A DNA stretch of 64,000 nucleotides from Jiangella asiatica (lineage in GTDB: Bacteria; Actinomycetota; Actinomycetes; Jiangellales; Jiangellaceae), in assembly GCF_004349065.1 (NCBI RefSeq), contig NZ_SMKZ01000024.1, positions 1-64,000 on the forward strand, given 5' to 3'. The notes under the pieces were generated by a model. It was not told the DNA's origin, made no database searches, and saw only the letters and a program-made list of their open reading frames with translations. The stretch's first letter is position 1. The number at the start of each line of letters is the position of its first letter. Below are positions 25,684 to 35,106 of this stretch, one piece after another. Made by a program: the position numbers and the translations under genes.

Positions 25684-26640
25684 ATGGGTGACCACGACCA
25701 GACACCACGTCGACCGCCGCGACGCGTCCGGCTCACCGCGCTGTCCGCGGCGATCTGCGGTGCCGCGCTGCTGACCGCGGCCGGCTGCGGTGACTCGACA
25801 AGCTCCGGCAATGCCGACTACGACCTCGTGGGGAACGATGTCGTCCTGGTGTCCACGGCAGCGTCGATGCCGAACACCGGCATGGATGGCCGGGAGTTCA
25901 TCGGTTTCGAGGCCGAGATGCTGAAGCAGGCGCTGGACAACCTGGGCCTGGAGTACGAGGTCGCCCTCAGCGACTTCCCCGGGATGCTCGCGTCCGTCCA
26001 GTCGAAACGCGCCGATATCGGCGTGGCCAACATCGCCTGGCTCGAATCGCGAACTGCCGACGGCCTGTTCAGCGATCCGATCTTCTACGGGCGGCCCGTC
26101 GTCGCCCAGACCCCAGGACTCGGCGTCGACTCCGTCGAGGGCCTGAAGGGCCACACGGTCGGCACCGTCTCCGGATTCGTCTCCGTTCCGGTTCTGAGCA
26201 ACATGGAGGGGGTCGAGCTGCGTACCTATCCCGACATCGCGGCCACCCTGGCCGACCTCGACGCCGGGCGCATCGACATCGCGCTGATCGACCCGTTGCT
26301 GACGCTCTACACGCACAAGACACGGCCTGATCTGAACTTCGACGTCATGCCCATGACCCCGCCGACGACCGCGGAGATCGAGGCGAACCCGGATCTCGAG
26401 GTCTTCGGGCCGCACATGATCGGCTGGTACCTGCCGGAAGGCGGCGAAGAGCTCCGCGACGCTCTCAACGAGGAGATCCGCGCGATGTACGAGAACGGCG
26501 AAACCGCGCGGCTGATGCAGGAGCATGGCATCGACGCACCGGACGACCTGCTGACCGTCTCCGACGAGTGGCAGACGTTCTTCACCGATCAGCGCCACTC
26601 GGTCGACCGGCCCGACGAGTGGACGCTGCCGTTGGGCTGA
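25684..26640 (+). CDS. ABC transporter solute-binding lipoprotein, family 3 (polar amino acids)
   Basis: A 318-residue extracellular binding protein of the amino-acid family (SBP_bac_3). An Arg-rich N-terminus leads to a hydrophobic core and the lipobox LTAAGC (Cys at about 39). The lobe-1 string EFIGFEAEMLKQALDNLGLEYEV and the hinge GLKGHTVGTVSGFVSVP are typical. The C-terminal helices (ALNEEIRAMYENGETARL) are standard. GGAAGGA precedes the ATG. It is followed by its permease and ATPase, separated from them by a strong GC hairpin. It has an extended C-terminal tail beyond the usual 250-280 residues. Ligand unknown; polar or aromatic amino-acid derivatives are the family's range. Confidence 0.9.
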   Translation: MGDHDQTPRRPPRRVRLTALSAAICGAALLTAAGCGDSTSSGNADYDLVGNDVVLVSTAASMPNTGMDGREFIGFEAEMLKQALDNLGLEYEVALSDFPGMLASVQSKRADIGVANIAWLESRTADGLFSDPIFYGRPVVAQTPGLGVDSVEGLKGHTVGTVSGFVSVPVLSNMEGVELRTYPDIAATLADLDAGRIDIALIDPLLTLYTHKTRPDLNFDVMPMTPPTTAEIEANPDLEVFGPHMIGWYLPEGGEELRDALNEEIRAMYENGETARLMQEHGIDAPDDLLTVSDEWQTFFTDQRHSVDRPDEWTLPLG

Positions 26641-26649
26641 CTGGCGCCA

Positions 26650-26678
26650 GCGCGGCCGGGCGGTCGGCCCGGCCGCGC
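26650..26678 (+). terminator. Intra-operon GC hairpin after the binding-protein gene
   Basis: Twelve perfect base pairs (26650-26661 with 26667-26678) around a 5-base loop, all G/C, placed 10 bases after the binding-protein stop and 36 bases before the permease. Stems of this type after a binding-protein gene commonly protect its message from decay or partly terminate it, giving more binding protein than permease. No T-tract is present, so partial termination is not assured. Confidence 0.7.
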
Positions 26679-26713
26679 ACGTACGAGACATCCGAAGGAC
26701 GAGAGGTGATGAC

Positions 26714-27469
26714 GTGACACTTGAAGGACTCGGGCTGTCCGTGCCGTGGTTCGACTATCTCCCTGACCTGTGGGCAGGCCTTCTGACCACACTCAAGTTC
26801 ACCATCTCAGGGTTCGTCGGCAGCATCGTGCTGGGACTGGTCGTCGCCCTGATGAGGGTCTCTCGCGTGGCTCTCATCAGGGCGGTCGCGTCGATCTACA
26901 CGGAGATCTTCAAGAACCTGCCGCTGATCACCGAGATCTACATCATCTACTTCGGGCTGGCGTCGATCGGCATCCGCTTCGGCATCTTCGCCGCCGCCAC
27001 TTTGTCCTTCGCGCTCTTCTACGGGGCGTACGTGTCCGAGGTCTTCCGGGGCGGGCTCCAGGGTGTGCCACCCGGCCAGCGCGAGGCATCGCTCGCATTG
27101 GGAATGACGCCGCGCTCGGTCACCCGCCACATCATCGTGCCGCAGGCATTGCGACTGGCACTGCCCGGCGCCGGCACGATGATGGTGGACCTGCTGAAGG
27201 GGACGGCGTTGCTCGTCACCATCGGCGGCGCCGAGCTGATGACCCAGGGCGCCATCATCACCTCGACGACCTTTCGCGCGCTCGAGGTCTACCTCGTCAT
27301 CGGGCTCATCTACTTCTCCCTCTGCTACCCCTTGTCGCGGGGGGTGGTGCGGCTCGAGCGCCGCCTCGACAGTGGCGCACCACTGACGCCCTCCCGGCGA
27401 CGACACCTCAAGCTCGTCGACGAAGCGATGCGTCGCCGTGTACCCAGGACAGGAGACGTACCCGCATGA
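26714..27469 (+). CDS. Amino-acid ABC transporter permease (HisM/GlnP type)
   Basis: A 251-residue inner-membrane permease with about five hydrophobic segments. The ATPase-coupling EAA loop is seen as GQREASLALGMTPRSVTRHI, and the upstream YTEIFKNLPLITEIYIIYFG is the family's conserved TM2-TM3 region. GTG 26714 follows a purine-rich ribosome site (GAAGGACGAGAGG). The stop overlaps the ATPase start (ATGA). A single permease gene implies a homodimeric channel. The C-terminal tail is long and Arg-rich. It works with the binding protein and ATPase on either side to import a polar amino acid or derivative. Confidence 0.92.
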   Translation: MTLEGLGLSVPWFDYLPDLWAGLLTTLKFTISGFVGSIVLGLVVALMRVSRVALIRAVASIYTEIFKNLPLITEIYIIYFGLASIGIRFGIFAAATLSFALFYGAYVSEVFRGGLQGVPPGQREASLALGMTPRSVTRHIIVPQALRLALPGAGTMMVDLLKGTALLVTIGGAELMTQGAIITSTTFRALEVYLVIGLIYFSLCYPLSRGVVRLERRLDSGAPLTPSRRRHLKLVDEAMRRRVPRTGDVPA

Positions 27470-28311
27470 CCAGGCGAGGTGTTTCGTTACCGGACCCCGC
27501 GGCCTCGGCGCGTGACCGTGCGACCCGCACCGCCGAGCTAGCCGTCCAGGTCGACGGTCTATGCAAGTCGTTCGGGACCAATGTCGTACTCGACGGCGTG
27601 GACCTCCACGTCACCGAGGGTCAGGTGGTGAGCATCCTCGGGCGCAGCGGCAGCGGCAAGAGCACGCTCCTGAGATGCATCAACCTCCTGGAGATTCCCG
27701 ACGGCGGCCGCGTCCAGGTCGGCCGCCATCGGGCGTTCGACAACGGCCACGCACTGCGGGGGAACGACCTGGTGAAGCTGCGACAGGCAGTCGGCATGGT
27801 CTTCCAGAGCTTCCATCTGTTCCCCCACCTGACCGCCATCGAGAACGTCGCGCTGCCACTCATGCAGCTACGCGGCCGCGACGTGTCCAAGGCCATCGCC
27901 GAATCGCTGGAGCTGCTCGATCGCGTCGGCCTGGCGGAGAAGTCCAAGCAGGCACCACACCAGCTGTCAGGCGGTCAGCAGCAGCGAGTGGCCATCGCCA
28001 GGGCGCTCGCCGTCAATCCGAAGGTCCTGCTCTTCGACGAGCCCACATCGGCGCTCGATCCCGAGTCGACCGTCGACGTGCTCAATGTGATGAGGAACAT
28101 CAGCTCCGACGGGATGACCATGATCGTCGTCACGCACGAGCTTTCCTTCGCCACCGAGGTCTCGAACCGGATCGTCATGATCGACGAGGGGAAAGTCATC
28201 GAGGACGGCTCCCCCACGTCGGTGAGCAGGTCTACGAATCCCCGCACCGCGTCCTTCTTCAAGTTCTTCGACAGAGGACCGCGGCTGCGCCGGGACGACG
28301 ACCAGCCGTGA
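27466..28311 (+). CDS. Amino-acid ABC transporter ATP-binding protein
   Basis: A 281-residue nucleotide-binding subunit of the GlnQ/HisP type. Walker A is GRSGSGKSTLLRC, the Q-loop VFQSFHLFPHLTAIEN is the amino-acid-importer form, the signature is LSGGQQQRVAIARAL, and Walker B is VLLFDEPTSALDPE; the H-loop His follows in VVTHELSF. About 27 extra residues precede the domain. ATG 27466 overlaps the permease stop, and its own stop overlaps the start of the next permease (GTGA). The tight coupling to a different transporter class downstream is unusual. Confidence 0.93.
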   Translation: MTRRGVSLPDPAASARDRATRTAELAVQVDGLCKSFGTNVVLDGVDLHVTEGQVVSILGRSGSGKSTLLRCINLLEIPDGGRVQVGRHRAFDNGHALRGNDLVKLRQAVGMVFQSFHLFPHLTAIENVALPLMQLRGRDVSKAIAESLELLDRVGLAEKSKQAPHQLSGGQQQRVAIARALAVNPKVLLFDEPTSALDPESTVDVLNVMRNISSDGMTMIVVTHELSFATEVSNRIVMIDEGKVIEDGSPTSVSRSTNPRTASFFKFFDRGPRLRRDDDQP

Positions 28312-29258
28312 CCCGCTACCTGGCCCGCAGGTTGGCGCATGCGCTCGTCGTGACGCTCTGCGTCACCGCGGTCGTGTTCGTCCTGCTCCACATGCTGCCG
28401 GGCGGTCCCGTGCGCGCATCACTGCCGATCAACGCCACCCCGGCGCAGGTGGCGGAACTGACGCGACAGTACGGGTACGACCGGCCTCTCCACGTCCAGT
28501 ACGGCACCTGGATGTGGAACCTCCTGCGGGGAGACCTGGGCTTCTCCCCCCAGCTGAACATGCCGGTGCGCGACGCGATCACCGAGCGCCTGCCGAAGAC
28601 CATGACGCTGATGGTGCTCGGCATCGGGGCGTCGCTGCTGATCGGCGTGCCCATGGGCATCTACCAGGCGGCTCGGCGCTACCAGCGCAGCGACTACCTG
28701 CTGACCGGTGCCACGTTCCTCAGCTACGCGGCGCCGGTGTTCTTCGTCGGCCTGCTGCTCATCGACCTGCTGGCGGTGAGCTTCCGGGTGTTCCCGGCGG
28801 GTGCGCCGCAGGGCGACTCGGTGGCGGAGATCCTGTCGCAGCCGAACGCCCTCGTGCTCCCGGTCGCGACGTTCGCCTTCTGCGGCTTCGCGCAGTGGAG
28901 CAGGTTCATTCGCTCGGCCACCATGGACAACCTGGTCCAAGACTACGTGAGGACAGCGCGGTCGATCGGGGCGAGTGAGCGCCAGGTGCTCTGGGTCCAC
29001 GTGACCCGCAACTCTCTGATCACCATCGTCACGCTGCTCGGCCTGCACCTTCCCACGTTGTTCGCCGGCGCGGTCATCGTCGAGACGGTGTTCAACTACC
29101 CGGGCATGGGGCTGATGTTCTGGCAAGCGGCCCAGAACCACGACTATCCCATCCTGCTCGGCGTCGTGCTCTTCGGCACGATCCTGACGATCGTCGGGAG
29201 CATCCTCGCCGACATCGGCTACGCGGTCCTGGATCCGCGGGTGCGGTTGACCGCATGA
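28308..29258 (+). CDS. Opp/Dpp-type ABC permease, subunit B
   Basis: A 316-residue permease of the oligopeptide/dipeptide/nickel class. It begins TRYLARRLAHALVVTLCVTA and FVLLHMLPGGP, the family's first helix, and has the EAA-like loop DYVRTARSIGASERQVLW. About six membrane segments. GTG 28308 overlaps the amino-acid ATPase stop, so translation is coupled across two transporter types. Its partner is the gene at 29272. The binding protein for this pair is not in this operon; that at 21629 on the other arm is the candidate. Confidence 0.92.
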   Translation: MTRYLARRLAHALVVTLCVTAVVFVLLHMLPGGPVRASLPINATPAQVAELTRQYGYDRPLHVQYGTWMWNLLRGDLGFSPQLNMPVRDAITERLPKTMTLMVLGIGASLLIGVPMGIYQAARRYQRSDYLLTGATFLSYAAPVFFVGLLLIDLLAVSFRVFPAGAPQGDSVAEILSQPNALVLPVATFAFCGFAQWSRFIRSATMDNLVQDYVRTARSIGASERQVLWVHVTRNSLITIVTLLGLHLPTLFAGAVIVETVFNYPGMGLMFWQAAQNHDYPILLGVVLFGTILTIVGSILADIGYAVLDPRVRLTA

Positions 29259-29271
29259 GAGGAGGGACGAG

Positions 29272-30225
29272 ATGACGATCCGGCGGAGACCGACACTCCG
29301 CGGACGCGACCAGGCCGCGAAACCCGAAATGGTGTCGGAGGTCGACGCCACGCTGACCGGGCCGCCGAACGGCCAGCGCCCGGAGCCGGTGTCGGGCACC
29401 TGGAGGCGCTTCCTGCGCCATCCGATGGCGCTGGTCGGCCTCGCGGTCATCGCCGCGCTGGTGGCCTTCTCGTTCCTCGGTCCGCTCGTGTACCGCACCG
29501 ACCAGGTCCACGCCGACCTGGCCCAATCGATGCTCCCGCCCAGCGCCGACCACCCGCTCGGCACCACCGACGCCGGCTACGACGTGTTGGGCCGACTGAT
29601 GGTCGGCGGTCAGGCGTCGCTCGCGGTCGGGTTCGCCGCCGCGCTGCTCTCGGTCATCTTCGGCACGTTGTACGGCGCCGTCGCGGGCTACCTCGGCGGG
29701 GTCGTCGACGACGTCATGATGCGAGTGGTCGACGCGGTCTTGTCGATCCCGCCCATCTTCGTGCTCATCCTCCTGTCGGCCATCTTCCATCCCGACCCCA
29801 CCGTCATGATCTTCATCATCGCGGCGTTCTCGTGGCTGGGCGTCGCACGGCTGGTGCGCGGCGAGACCTTGACCCTGCGCACCCGCGAGTTCGTGCAGCA
29901 GGTGAAGATGATCGGGGGCGGTCCGGTCCGATGCGTGGTCCGGCACATCGTGCCCAACGCCGTCGGGACCATTGTGGTGAAGGCCACCTTCGAGGTCGCC
30001 GACTCCATCCTCGTCCTCGCCGGCCTCGGCTTCCTCGGCCTCGGCATCCAGCCGCCGGACACCGACTGGGGCGGCATGCTGTCCAACGGCCTGGCGTACC
30101 TGCAGAACGGTGCGTGGTGGCTCATCTACCCGCCCGGTATCGCGATCATGCTCACCGTCGTGGCGTTCAACTTCGTCGGCGATTCGCTGCGCGACACCTT
30201 CGAGACTCGGTTGCTTCGCCGGTAG
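29272..30225 (+). CDS. Opp/Dpp-type ABC permease, subunit C
   Basis: A 317-residue permease of the DppC/OppC family. An N-terminal cytoplasmic stretch precedes the first helix (FLRHPMALVGLAVIAALVAF); the periplasmic loop HPLGTTDAGYDVLGRLMVGG is the DppC hallmark; the EAA loop is REFVQQVKMIGGGPVRCVV. About six membrane segments. It follows subunit B after 13 bases containing GAGAGGAGGG-type ribosome signals. It forms the heterodimeric channel with subunit B. Confidence 0.92.
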   Translation: MTIRRRPTLRGRDQAAKPEMVSEVDATLTGPPNGQRPEPVSGTWRRFLRHPMALVGLAVIAALVAFSFLGPLVYRTDQVHADLAQSMLPPSADHPLGTTDAGYDVLGRLMVGGQASLAVGFAAALLSVIFGTLYGAVAGYLGGVVDDVMMRVVDAVLSIPPIFVLILLSAIFHPDPTVMIFIIAAFSWLGVARLVRGETLTLRTREFVQQVKMIGGGPVRCVVRHIVPNAVGTIVVKATFEVADSILVLAGLGFLGLGIQPPDTDWGGMLSNGLAYLQNGAWWLIYPPGIAIMLTVVAFNFVGDSLRDTFETRLLRR

Positions 30226-30247
30226 TCCGATCAGAGGAGACGTAGCC

Positions 30248-32302
30248 GTGGAGCCTGTACTGCGGATCGAAGACCTGCGCGTCGAGGTGAGGCTCAGGGA
30301 CTCGGTGGTTCGCGCCGTCGACGGCGTCTCGATCCATCTTCGCGCGAACGAGATGCTCGGCATCGTCGGCGAGTCCGGCTGCGGCAAGACGATGACCGCA
30401 CTGTCGGTCATGCGCATGCTGCCGCCCCGCGGCCGGATCGCCGGCGGCAGCATCCGGCTCGCCGGCAAGGAGCTCACCGCGCTCACCGACGCCGAGATGC
30501 GCCACGTCCGGGGCAACGACGTCGGCATGATCTTCCAGGACCCGTTCACGTCCCTCAACCCGACGATGTCGATCGGCCGGCAGATCGCACGGGCGGCCCG
30601 CCTGCACCGCGGCCTGTCCCGGGCGGAGGCGGCCGAGCGGGCGACCGACCTGCTCGAGCTGGTCGGGCTGCCGCACGCGCGGCAACGCTTCGACGACTAT
30701 CCCCACCAGTGCTCCGGCGGGATTCGCCAGCGGGTCATGATCGCCATGGCGCTGAGCCGCGAACCCAAGGTGCTGATCGCCGACGAACCCACGACCGCCC
30801 TTGACGTCAGCATCCAGCACCAGATCCTCGACCTGATCGACGACCTGCGCCAGCGGCTGGGCATGGCGGTGCTGCTGGTGAGCCACGACCTCGGTGTCGT
30901 GGCCGGCCGCGCCGACCGGGTGGCCGTGATGTACGCCGGTAAGGTCGCCGAGTCCGGTGACACCGACGCGCTGTTCGCGGCGCCGCGGCACCCCTACACC
31001 GAAGCCCTGTTCGAGGCACTGCCCGAACGGGCCGCCGCGACCAGGACACCTCTCTACACGATCCCCGGCATGCCGCCGGGCCTGGCCCGGCCACTGGTCG
31101 GGTGCCGGTTCGCGCCGCGCTGCCGCTACGCCGAGGAACGATGCACGGTCGAGGAGCCGCCGTTAGCCGTCGCGTTGGACGGTCGGCGCCACGCCTGCTT
31201 CCACCCGGTCGGCGACCCGCCGCAGCCGTTGGCGCGTCCGGCCGCCGGCGCTCCCCAGGTCCCGACGGTGGCCGACGACGCGGCGGCCGCGGTGCCGCTA
31301 CTCTCTGTCCTTGGGCTGGTCAAGGACTATCCGCTGGCCAGCGGCGCCATGCTGCGCCGGCGCGAGGGCACGGTGAGCGCCGTCGCCGACGTGACCTTCG
31401 ACGTGCACCGGGGTGAGACGTTCGGCCTGGTCGGCGAGTCCGGGTGCGGCAAGACCACGATCGGGCGGCTCATCGTCGGGCTCGAGAAGCCTACGCGAGG
31501 ATCGATCGAGCTGGACGGCGAGGAGCTCACCACGCTCAAAGGCGCCGCCTACCGGCGGGCGCGACGCGACATCCAGCTGATGTTCCAGGACTCCTCCACG
31601 TCGATGGACCCCCGCATGCGCATCGCGGCCACGCTGCGCGAGCCGCTGGCCGTGCAGCGCGTCGGCAATCTGCGCGAGCGGCGGCACCGAATCGAGGAAC
31701 TGCTGGGCAAGGTCGGACTGCCCGCGGCCGCGCTGCACCGCTACCCGCACGAGTTCTCCGGCGGGCAGCGGCAGCTACTGTCCTTTGCCAGGGCACTGAC
31801 ACTGATGCCGAAGCTCGTGGTCACCGACGAGCCGGTCAGTGCCATGGACATGTCCGTCCAGGCGCACATCCTCAACCTCATGCGGGACCTCCAGCACGAT
31901 CTCGGACTGACCTACCTGTTCATCTCGCACGACCTGGCGGTCGTTCGGTACCTGTCCGACCGCATCGGTGTCATGTACCTGGGCAAGATCGTCGAGGTCG
32001 GGCCGGCCGAGGAGGTCTATCGCAACCCGGCACATCCCTACACGAAGGGACTCGTCGACTCCGCGCCCGTCGCCGATCCGGTGATCGAACGCCAGAAGCT
32101 GCGCAGCGGCATCAAAGGTGAGCTGCCCAGCGCCATCGATCCGCCGTCCGGCTGCCGGTTCCGGACCCGCTGCGAGTTCGCGCAGGACGTCTGCGCCGAG
32201 GTGGAGCCGCCCGCGCGCCCGTTCGGGCCCGGCGGTCACGTCGCGGCGTGTCACTTCCCGTTGGCTCGCCCCGCGGGCGTGACCGCTTCCCCGGCGACGT
32301 GA
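30248..32302 (+). CDS. Fused double ATPase of an Opp/Dpp-type ABC importer (DppD-DppF fusion)
   Basis: A 684-residue protein with two complete ABC ATPase domains. The first (about 1-330) has [26 protein letters not shown] as its signature (Cys for the usual Leu) and [12 protein letters not shown]; the second (about 345-670) has [28 protein letters not shown] and [12 protein letters not shown]. Each is followed by the oligopeptide C-terminal Cys-rich motif ([28 protein letters not shown]), which in related ATPases holds a 4Fe-4S cluster. GTG 30248 has GAGGAGA 7 bases upstream. Fusions of DppD and DppF are common in actinobacteria. It powers the B/C permeases upstream. Confidence 0.93.
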   Translation: MEPVLRIEDLRVEVRLRDSVVRAVDGVSIHLRANEMLGIVGESGCGKTMTALSVMRMLPPRGRIAGGSIRLAGKELTALTDAEMRHVRGNDVGMIFQDPFTSLNPTMSIGRQIARAARLHRGLSRAEAAERATDLLELVGLPHARQRFDDYPHQCSGGIRQRVMIAMALSREPKVLIADEPTTALDVSIQHQILDLIDDLRQRLGMAVLLVSHDLGVVAGRADRVAVMYAGKVAESGDTDALFAAPRHPYTEALFEALPERAAATRTPLYTIPGMPPGLARPLVGCRFAPRCRYAEERCTVEEPPLAVALDGRRHACFHPVGDPPQPLARPAAGAPQVPTVADDAAAAVPLLSVLGLVKDYPLASGAMLRRREGTVSAVADVTFDVHRGETFGLVGESGCGKTTIGRLIVGLEKPTRGSIELDGEELTTLKGAAYRRARRDIQLMFQDSSTSMDPRMRIAATLREPLAVQRVGNLRERRHRIEELLGKVGLPAAALHRYPHEFSGGQRQLLSFARALTLMPKLVVTDEPVSAMDMSVQAHILNLMRDLQHDLGLTYLFISHDLAVVRYLSDRIGVMYLGKIVEVGPAEEVYRNPAHPYTKGLVDSAPVADPVIERQKLRSGIKGELPSAIDPPSGCRFRTRCEFAQDVCAEVEPPARPFGPGGHVAACHFPLARPAGVTASPAT

Positions 32303-32303
32303 C

Positions 32304-32341
32304 GACGACCGGGTGCCGATGGGCCTCGGCACCCGGTCGTC
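32304..32341. terminator. Bidirectional hairpin terminator
   Basis: A perfect 15-bp stem (32304-32318 with 32327-32341) and an 8-base loop, starting 2 bases after the importer stop and lying 15 bases from the stop of the convergent TPP enzyme. GC-rich without a clear T-tract, as often in actinomycetes. It separates the two convergent operons. Confidence 0.85.
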
Positions 32342-32356
32342 AGCGGTACGGCCCGG

Positions 32357-34063
32357 TCAGCGCGGGGTAACCACGTCCACCACCGCGCACCGGCCGGCGT
32401 CGGTGGCGTCCAGCGCCCGGGTGAGGGCCGCCACCAGCTGTGAGCGGTCAGTCACCCGCTCGCCGTGCGCGCCGCACGCCTCGGCCAGCGCTACGAAGTC
32501 CGGTGGCCGGCGGAAGCGGGTCCCCGGTACCTCCGCGCTCGCGGCGGCCGCGCCGTCGGGGTAAAGGTCGGTGACCGGCAGCCGGCTGGCTCGGTAACCG
32601 TCGTTGTTCAGCACGATCGTGACGAACGGTGCGCCGGCCTCCGCGGCCAGGCACAGCGCCGCGGTCGGCACCCCGAACATGAAGGCACCGTCGCCGACGA
32701 CGGCCACCACCCGGTCCGCTGGACGGGCCAGCTTGACCCCGACCGACGCACCGAGCGCCCAGCCCAACCCGGGGCCGCCGGGCGTGCACAAGGTGCCGGG
32801 CTCCGCGCGCGACAGCCCGCCGGCCACCGCCGCGCTGTTGGTCACCGCCTCCTCCACGACCACGTCGGCCGGGCGCAGGACCTGGTCGAGCGCGGCCACC
32901 ACGTCGGCGGCCTCGGGAACGCCCCGTGCGGGCCGCGGCGCGGGTGTGACACCGTCGGACCGGCCGGTCGCGGACGCCATCCAGGCGCGTCGCGCCCGGC
33001 TCAGGTCTGCGGGCACGCCGCCGCGCTCACGTACCGCCCGCGCGAGCTGGGCCACCGCGACCGCGGGGTCCGCGGTGATCGCGAGGTCGACGGGGAAGGC
33101 CCACAGCGGCATGTCAGCGTGCACGGGGTCGAGCTCGATCTGGGCCACCGTCGCGTCCGGCGGCGGCGTCACGGCGCGGGGGATCCACGGCACGTCGCAG
33201 TCGAGGCACACCACAAGATCCGCCTCGGCCACGAGCGCGTCGGTCTCAGACGGCGCGACCCGCATCGGATGCGCGGTGACGAGGTTGACCGCCTCGGGCC
33301 GCCCGCCGACCGGCACGCTCGCCGCCGCGGCCAGCTCCGCGAGCGACCGCGCCGCCGCGGGCGACCGGCCGAGCCGACTGGTCACGATCACCGGCCGCTG
33401 TGCCGTCACCAACAGCTCCGCCAGCCGCGACAACGCGGCCGGCTCGACGGCGGGCGGGCTCGGCCGGGCGAACCGGGTCGCCCGCCGCGAGAGCGGGCTT
33501 GCCGGCTCCATGAGAACGTCGCGCGAGACCATCAGGTAGGCCATTCCGGGCCGTCCGCCGGCGGCCACCTGCAGCGCCCGGCCCACGACCACCGACGTGT
33601 CCGCGCTCCGGGTGAGCTCCGAGGTCCACTTGGCGTAGCCACGCACGATTCCGGCCTGGTCCGCGACGTCCTGCCGCCAGTGGATCTCGTTCGAGCGCCC
33701 TCCGACCGCATCAGCAGCCGTCCCGTACGGCGTCTTGCCCGCCAGGACCACGACGCCGGCGCCGTCGCGGAGGACGTCGTGCACCATGGCGCCGAGGTTC
33801 TGCGTGCCCACGTCGACATGGACGAACACCGCCTGCGGACGCCGCGTCAACTGCCAGTATCCGTGCGCCGCCGCCAGCGCGACGCTCTCGAACGAGCAGG
33901 TCACCACCCGCGGGATCGCCACGCCACGGGCCTGGAGCGCGGCCACCGCCTCCTGGAGCGGGGCGGAGTCGGTCCCCGGGTTCAAGAACAGGTACTCCAC
34001 ACCGTGCTCGTGCAGTAGGTGGAGGATCTCCTCCGCGCACGTCGCGACGTTCGCGGTCTTCAT
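32357..34063 (-). CDS. Thiamine-pyrophosphate-dependent enzyme (acetolactate-synthase-like)
   Basis: A 568-residue TPP enzyme with the three-domain layout of the acetohydroxyacid synthase/benzoylformate decarboxylase group. The N-terminal Pyr domain carries the catalytic Glu in VVTCSFESVALAAAHGYW, the middle domain is Rossmann-like, and the PP domain has the metal motif VVGDGAFMFGVPTAALCLA followed by VTIVLNNDGY. Such enzymes decarboxylate 2-oxoacids or join two of them. ATG 34063 overlaps the dehydrogenase stop by 4 bases, placing this as the last gene of the minus-strand operon. Substrate specificity cannot be read from motifs; a 2-oxoacid made by the adjacent aminotransferase/dehydrogenase is a reasonable guess. 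Confidence 0.88.
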   Translation of the reverse strand: MKTANVATCAEEILHLLHEHGVEYLFLNPGTDSAPLQEAVAALQARGVAIPRVVTCSFESVALAAAHGYWQLTRRPQAVFVHVDVGTQNLGAMVHDVLRDGAGVVVLAGKTPYGTAADAVGGRSNEIHWRQDVADQAGIVRGYAKWTSELTRSADTSVVVGRALQVAAGGRPGMAYLMVSRDVLMEPASPLSRRATRFARPSPPAVEPAALSRLAELLVTAQRPVIVTSRLGRSPAAARSLAELAAAASVPVGGRPEAVNLVTAHPMRVAPSETDALVAEADLVVCLDCDVPWIPRAVTPPPDATVAQIELDPVHADMPLWAFPVDLAITADPAVAVAQLARAVRERGGVPADLSRARRAWMASATGRSDGVTPAPRPARGVPEAADVVAALDQVLRPADVVVEEAVTNSAAVAGGLSRAEPGTLCTPGGPGLGWALGASVGVKLARPADRVVAVVGDGAFMFGVPTAALCLAAEAGAPFVTIVLNNDGYRASRLPVTDLYPDGAAAASAEVPGTRFRRPPDFVALAEACGAHGERVTDRSQLVAALTRALDATDAGRCAVVDVVTPR

Positions 34064-35106
34064 CGTGCCGCCACGGCCTCGGGCGGGGCGATCAGACCTA
34101 CCGCGGCGGCCATTCGCACGACGTCGGCCATCGTGAGCAGCCCGGGCCGGGCGTCGGCTACCACCGGGACGAGGTTGCCGATCACCGCGACGGTTCCGAC
34201 GTCGCCGTTCACGCCGCCGACGATCCGCTGGTGAACGGCAGGCTCACCGTCGATCTCGATGACATCCGTCGCCTCCGCGCCGGCGCTCATCTCCAGGTCG
34301 TACTGGATCACGTCACGGCCGCCGGAGGTCGCCACGACCCGCTGCCGCTGGCCGATGACGTCACCGGGCGCGATCACGCCGAGACCGGTCGCGGTGGGCT
34401 CGCCGGCGACCACCGGCTCGATCCGCTCCTCGTAGCCGTCGAGCCTCCAGCCGAGCCGGTCCGCGACGACGTGGGCGGACTGCCGCAGGCCGACATGGCC
34501 GAGGCGGCCGTGCCGCGCACGTCGTACGAACTCCTCACGGGTCAGGCCGACGCCGGCCTTCACCTGCAGCGGAATGCGCCGGGCGTTCGTGTCGACGACG
34601 CGGGTCACGTGTACGCCGCGCACGGCCGTGCACGCTCCGGTCAGCATCAGGACCAGCGTGTCCATGAGGTATCCGGGGTTGATGCCCGAACCGAGCACAC
34701 TGCGCTCCCGGTCGTGCGCGAGCGCGTCCAGGCGCAGCGCGACCTGCGCGTCGACCGACCAGGGGTGGACCAGCTGCTCACAGGTCGACACCACGTTCCA
34801 GCCACGGTCGAGCAGTTCCTCCAGCTGCGGTGCGACGTCGACCAGCCCGGACCCGGTGGCGTGGACCGCGACGCCGCCGGGCGGCGCCGCCGGTACCTCG
34901 CTCGTCACGCGCACACCGTTCTTGCCGCCGCCGTGCAGCAGCCCCAGATCGGTGCCGATCTTGTCCGGGTCGATGTCGACCGCGCCGACGAGCGTGACAC
35001 CGTCGCGCCCGGCGAGCAGGGCCGCGACACCTAAGCCGATCGGACCCAGACCGTAGCCGAGCACCGGGATCCCTTCACTCAGCGGCTGGTGTGCTCCCTC
35101 AGACAT
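34060..35106 (-). CDS. DapB-fold NAD(P)-dependent dehydrogenase (2,4-diaminopentanoate dehydrogenase-like)
   Basis: A 348-residue protein with an N-terminal dinucleotide-binding fold, VLGYGLGPIGLGVAALLAG, and a DapB-like C-terminal domain. Segments such as GWNVVSTCEQLVHPW and GSGINPGYLMDTLVLMLTGA are found in the 2,4-diaminopentanoate dehydrogenase-like family, whose enzymes oxidatively deaminate diamino acids. GGAGGAAGGAC directly precedes ATG 35106. It overlaps the upstream aminotransferase gene by 8 bases and the TPP gene by 4, so the three are coupled. Amine oxidation or imine reduction is inferred; the substrate is unknown. Confidence 0.83.
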   Translation of the reverse strand: MSEGAHQPLSEGIPVLGYGLGPIGLGVAALLAGRDGVTLVGAVDIDPDKIGTDLGLLHGGGKNGVRVTSEVPAAPPGGVAVHATGSGLVDVAPQLEELLDRGWNVVSTCEQLVHPWSVDAQVALRLDALAHDRERSVLGSGINPGYLMDTLVLMLTGACTAVRGVHVTRVVDTNARRIPLQVKAGVGLTREEFVRRARHGRLGHVGLRQSAHVVADRLGWRLDGYEERIEPVVAGEPTATGLGVIAPGDVIGQRQRVVATSGGRDVIQYDLEMSAGAEATDVIEIDGEPAVHQRIVGGVNGDVGTVAVIGNLVPVVADARPGLLTMADVVRMAAAVGLIAPPEAVAAR

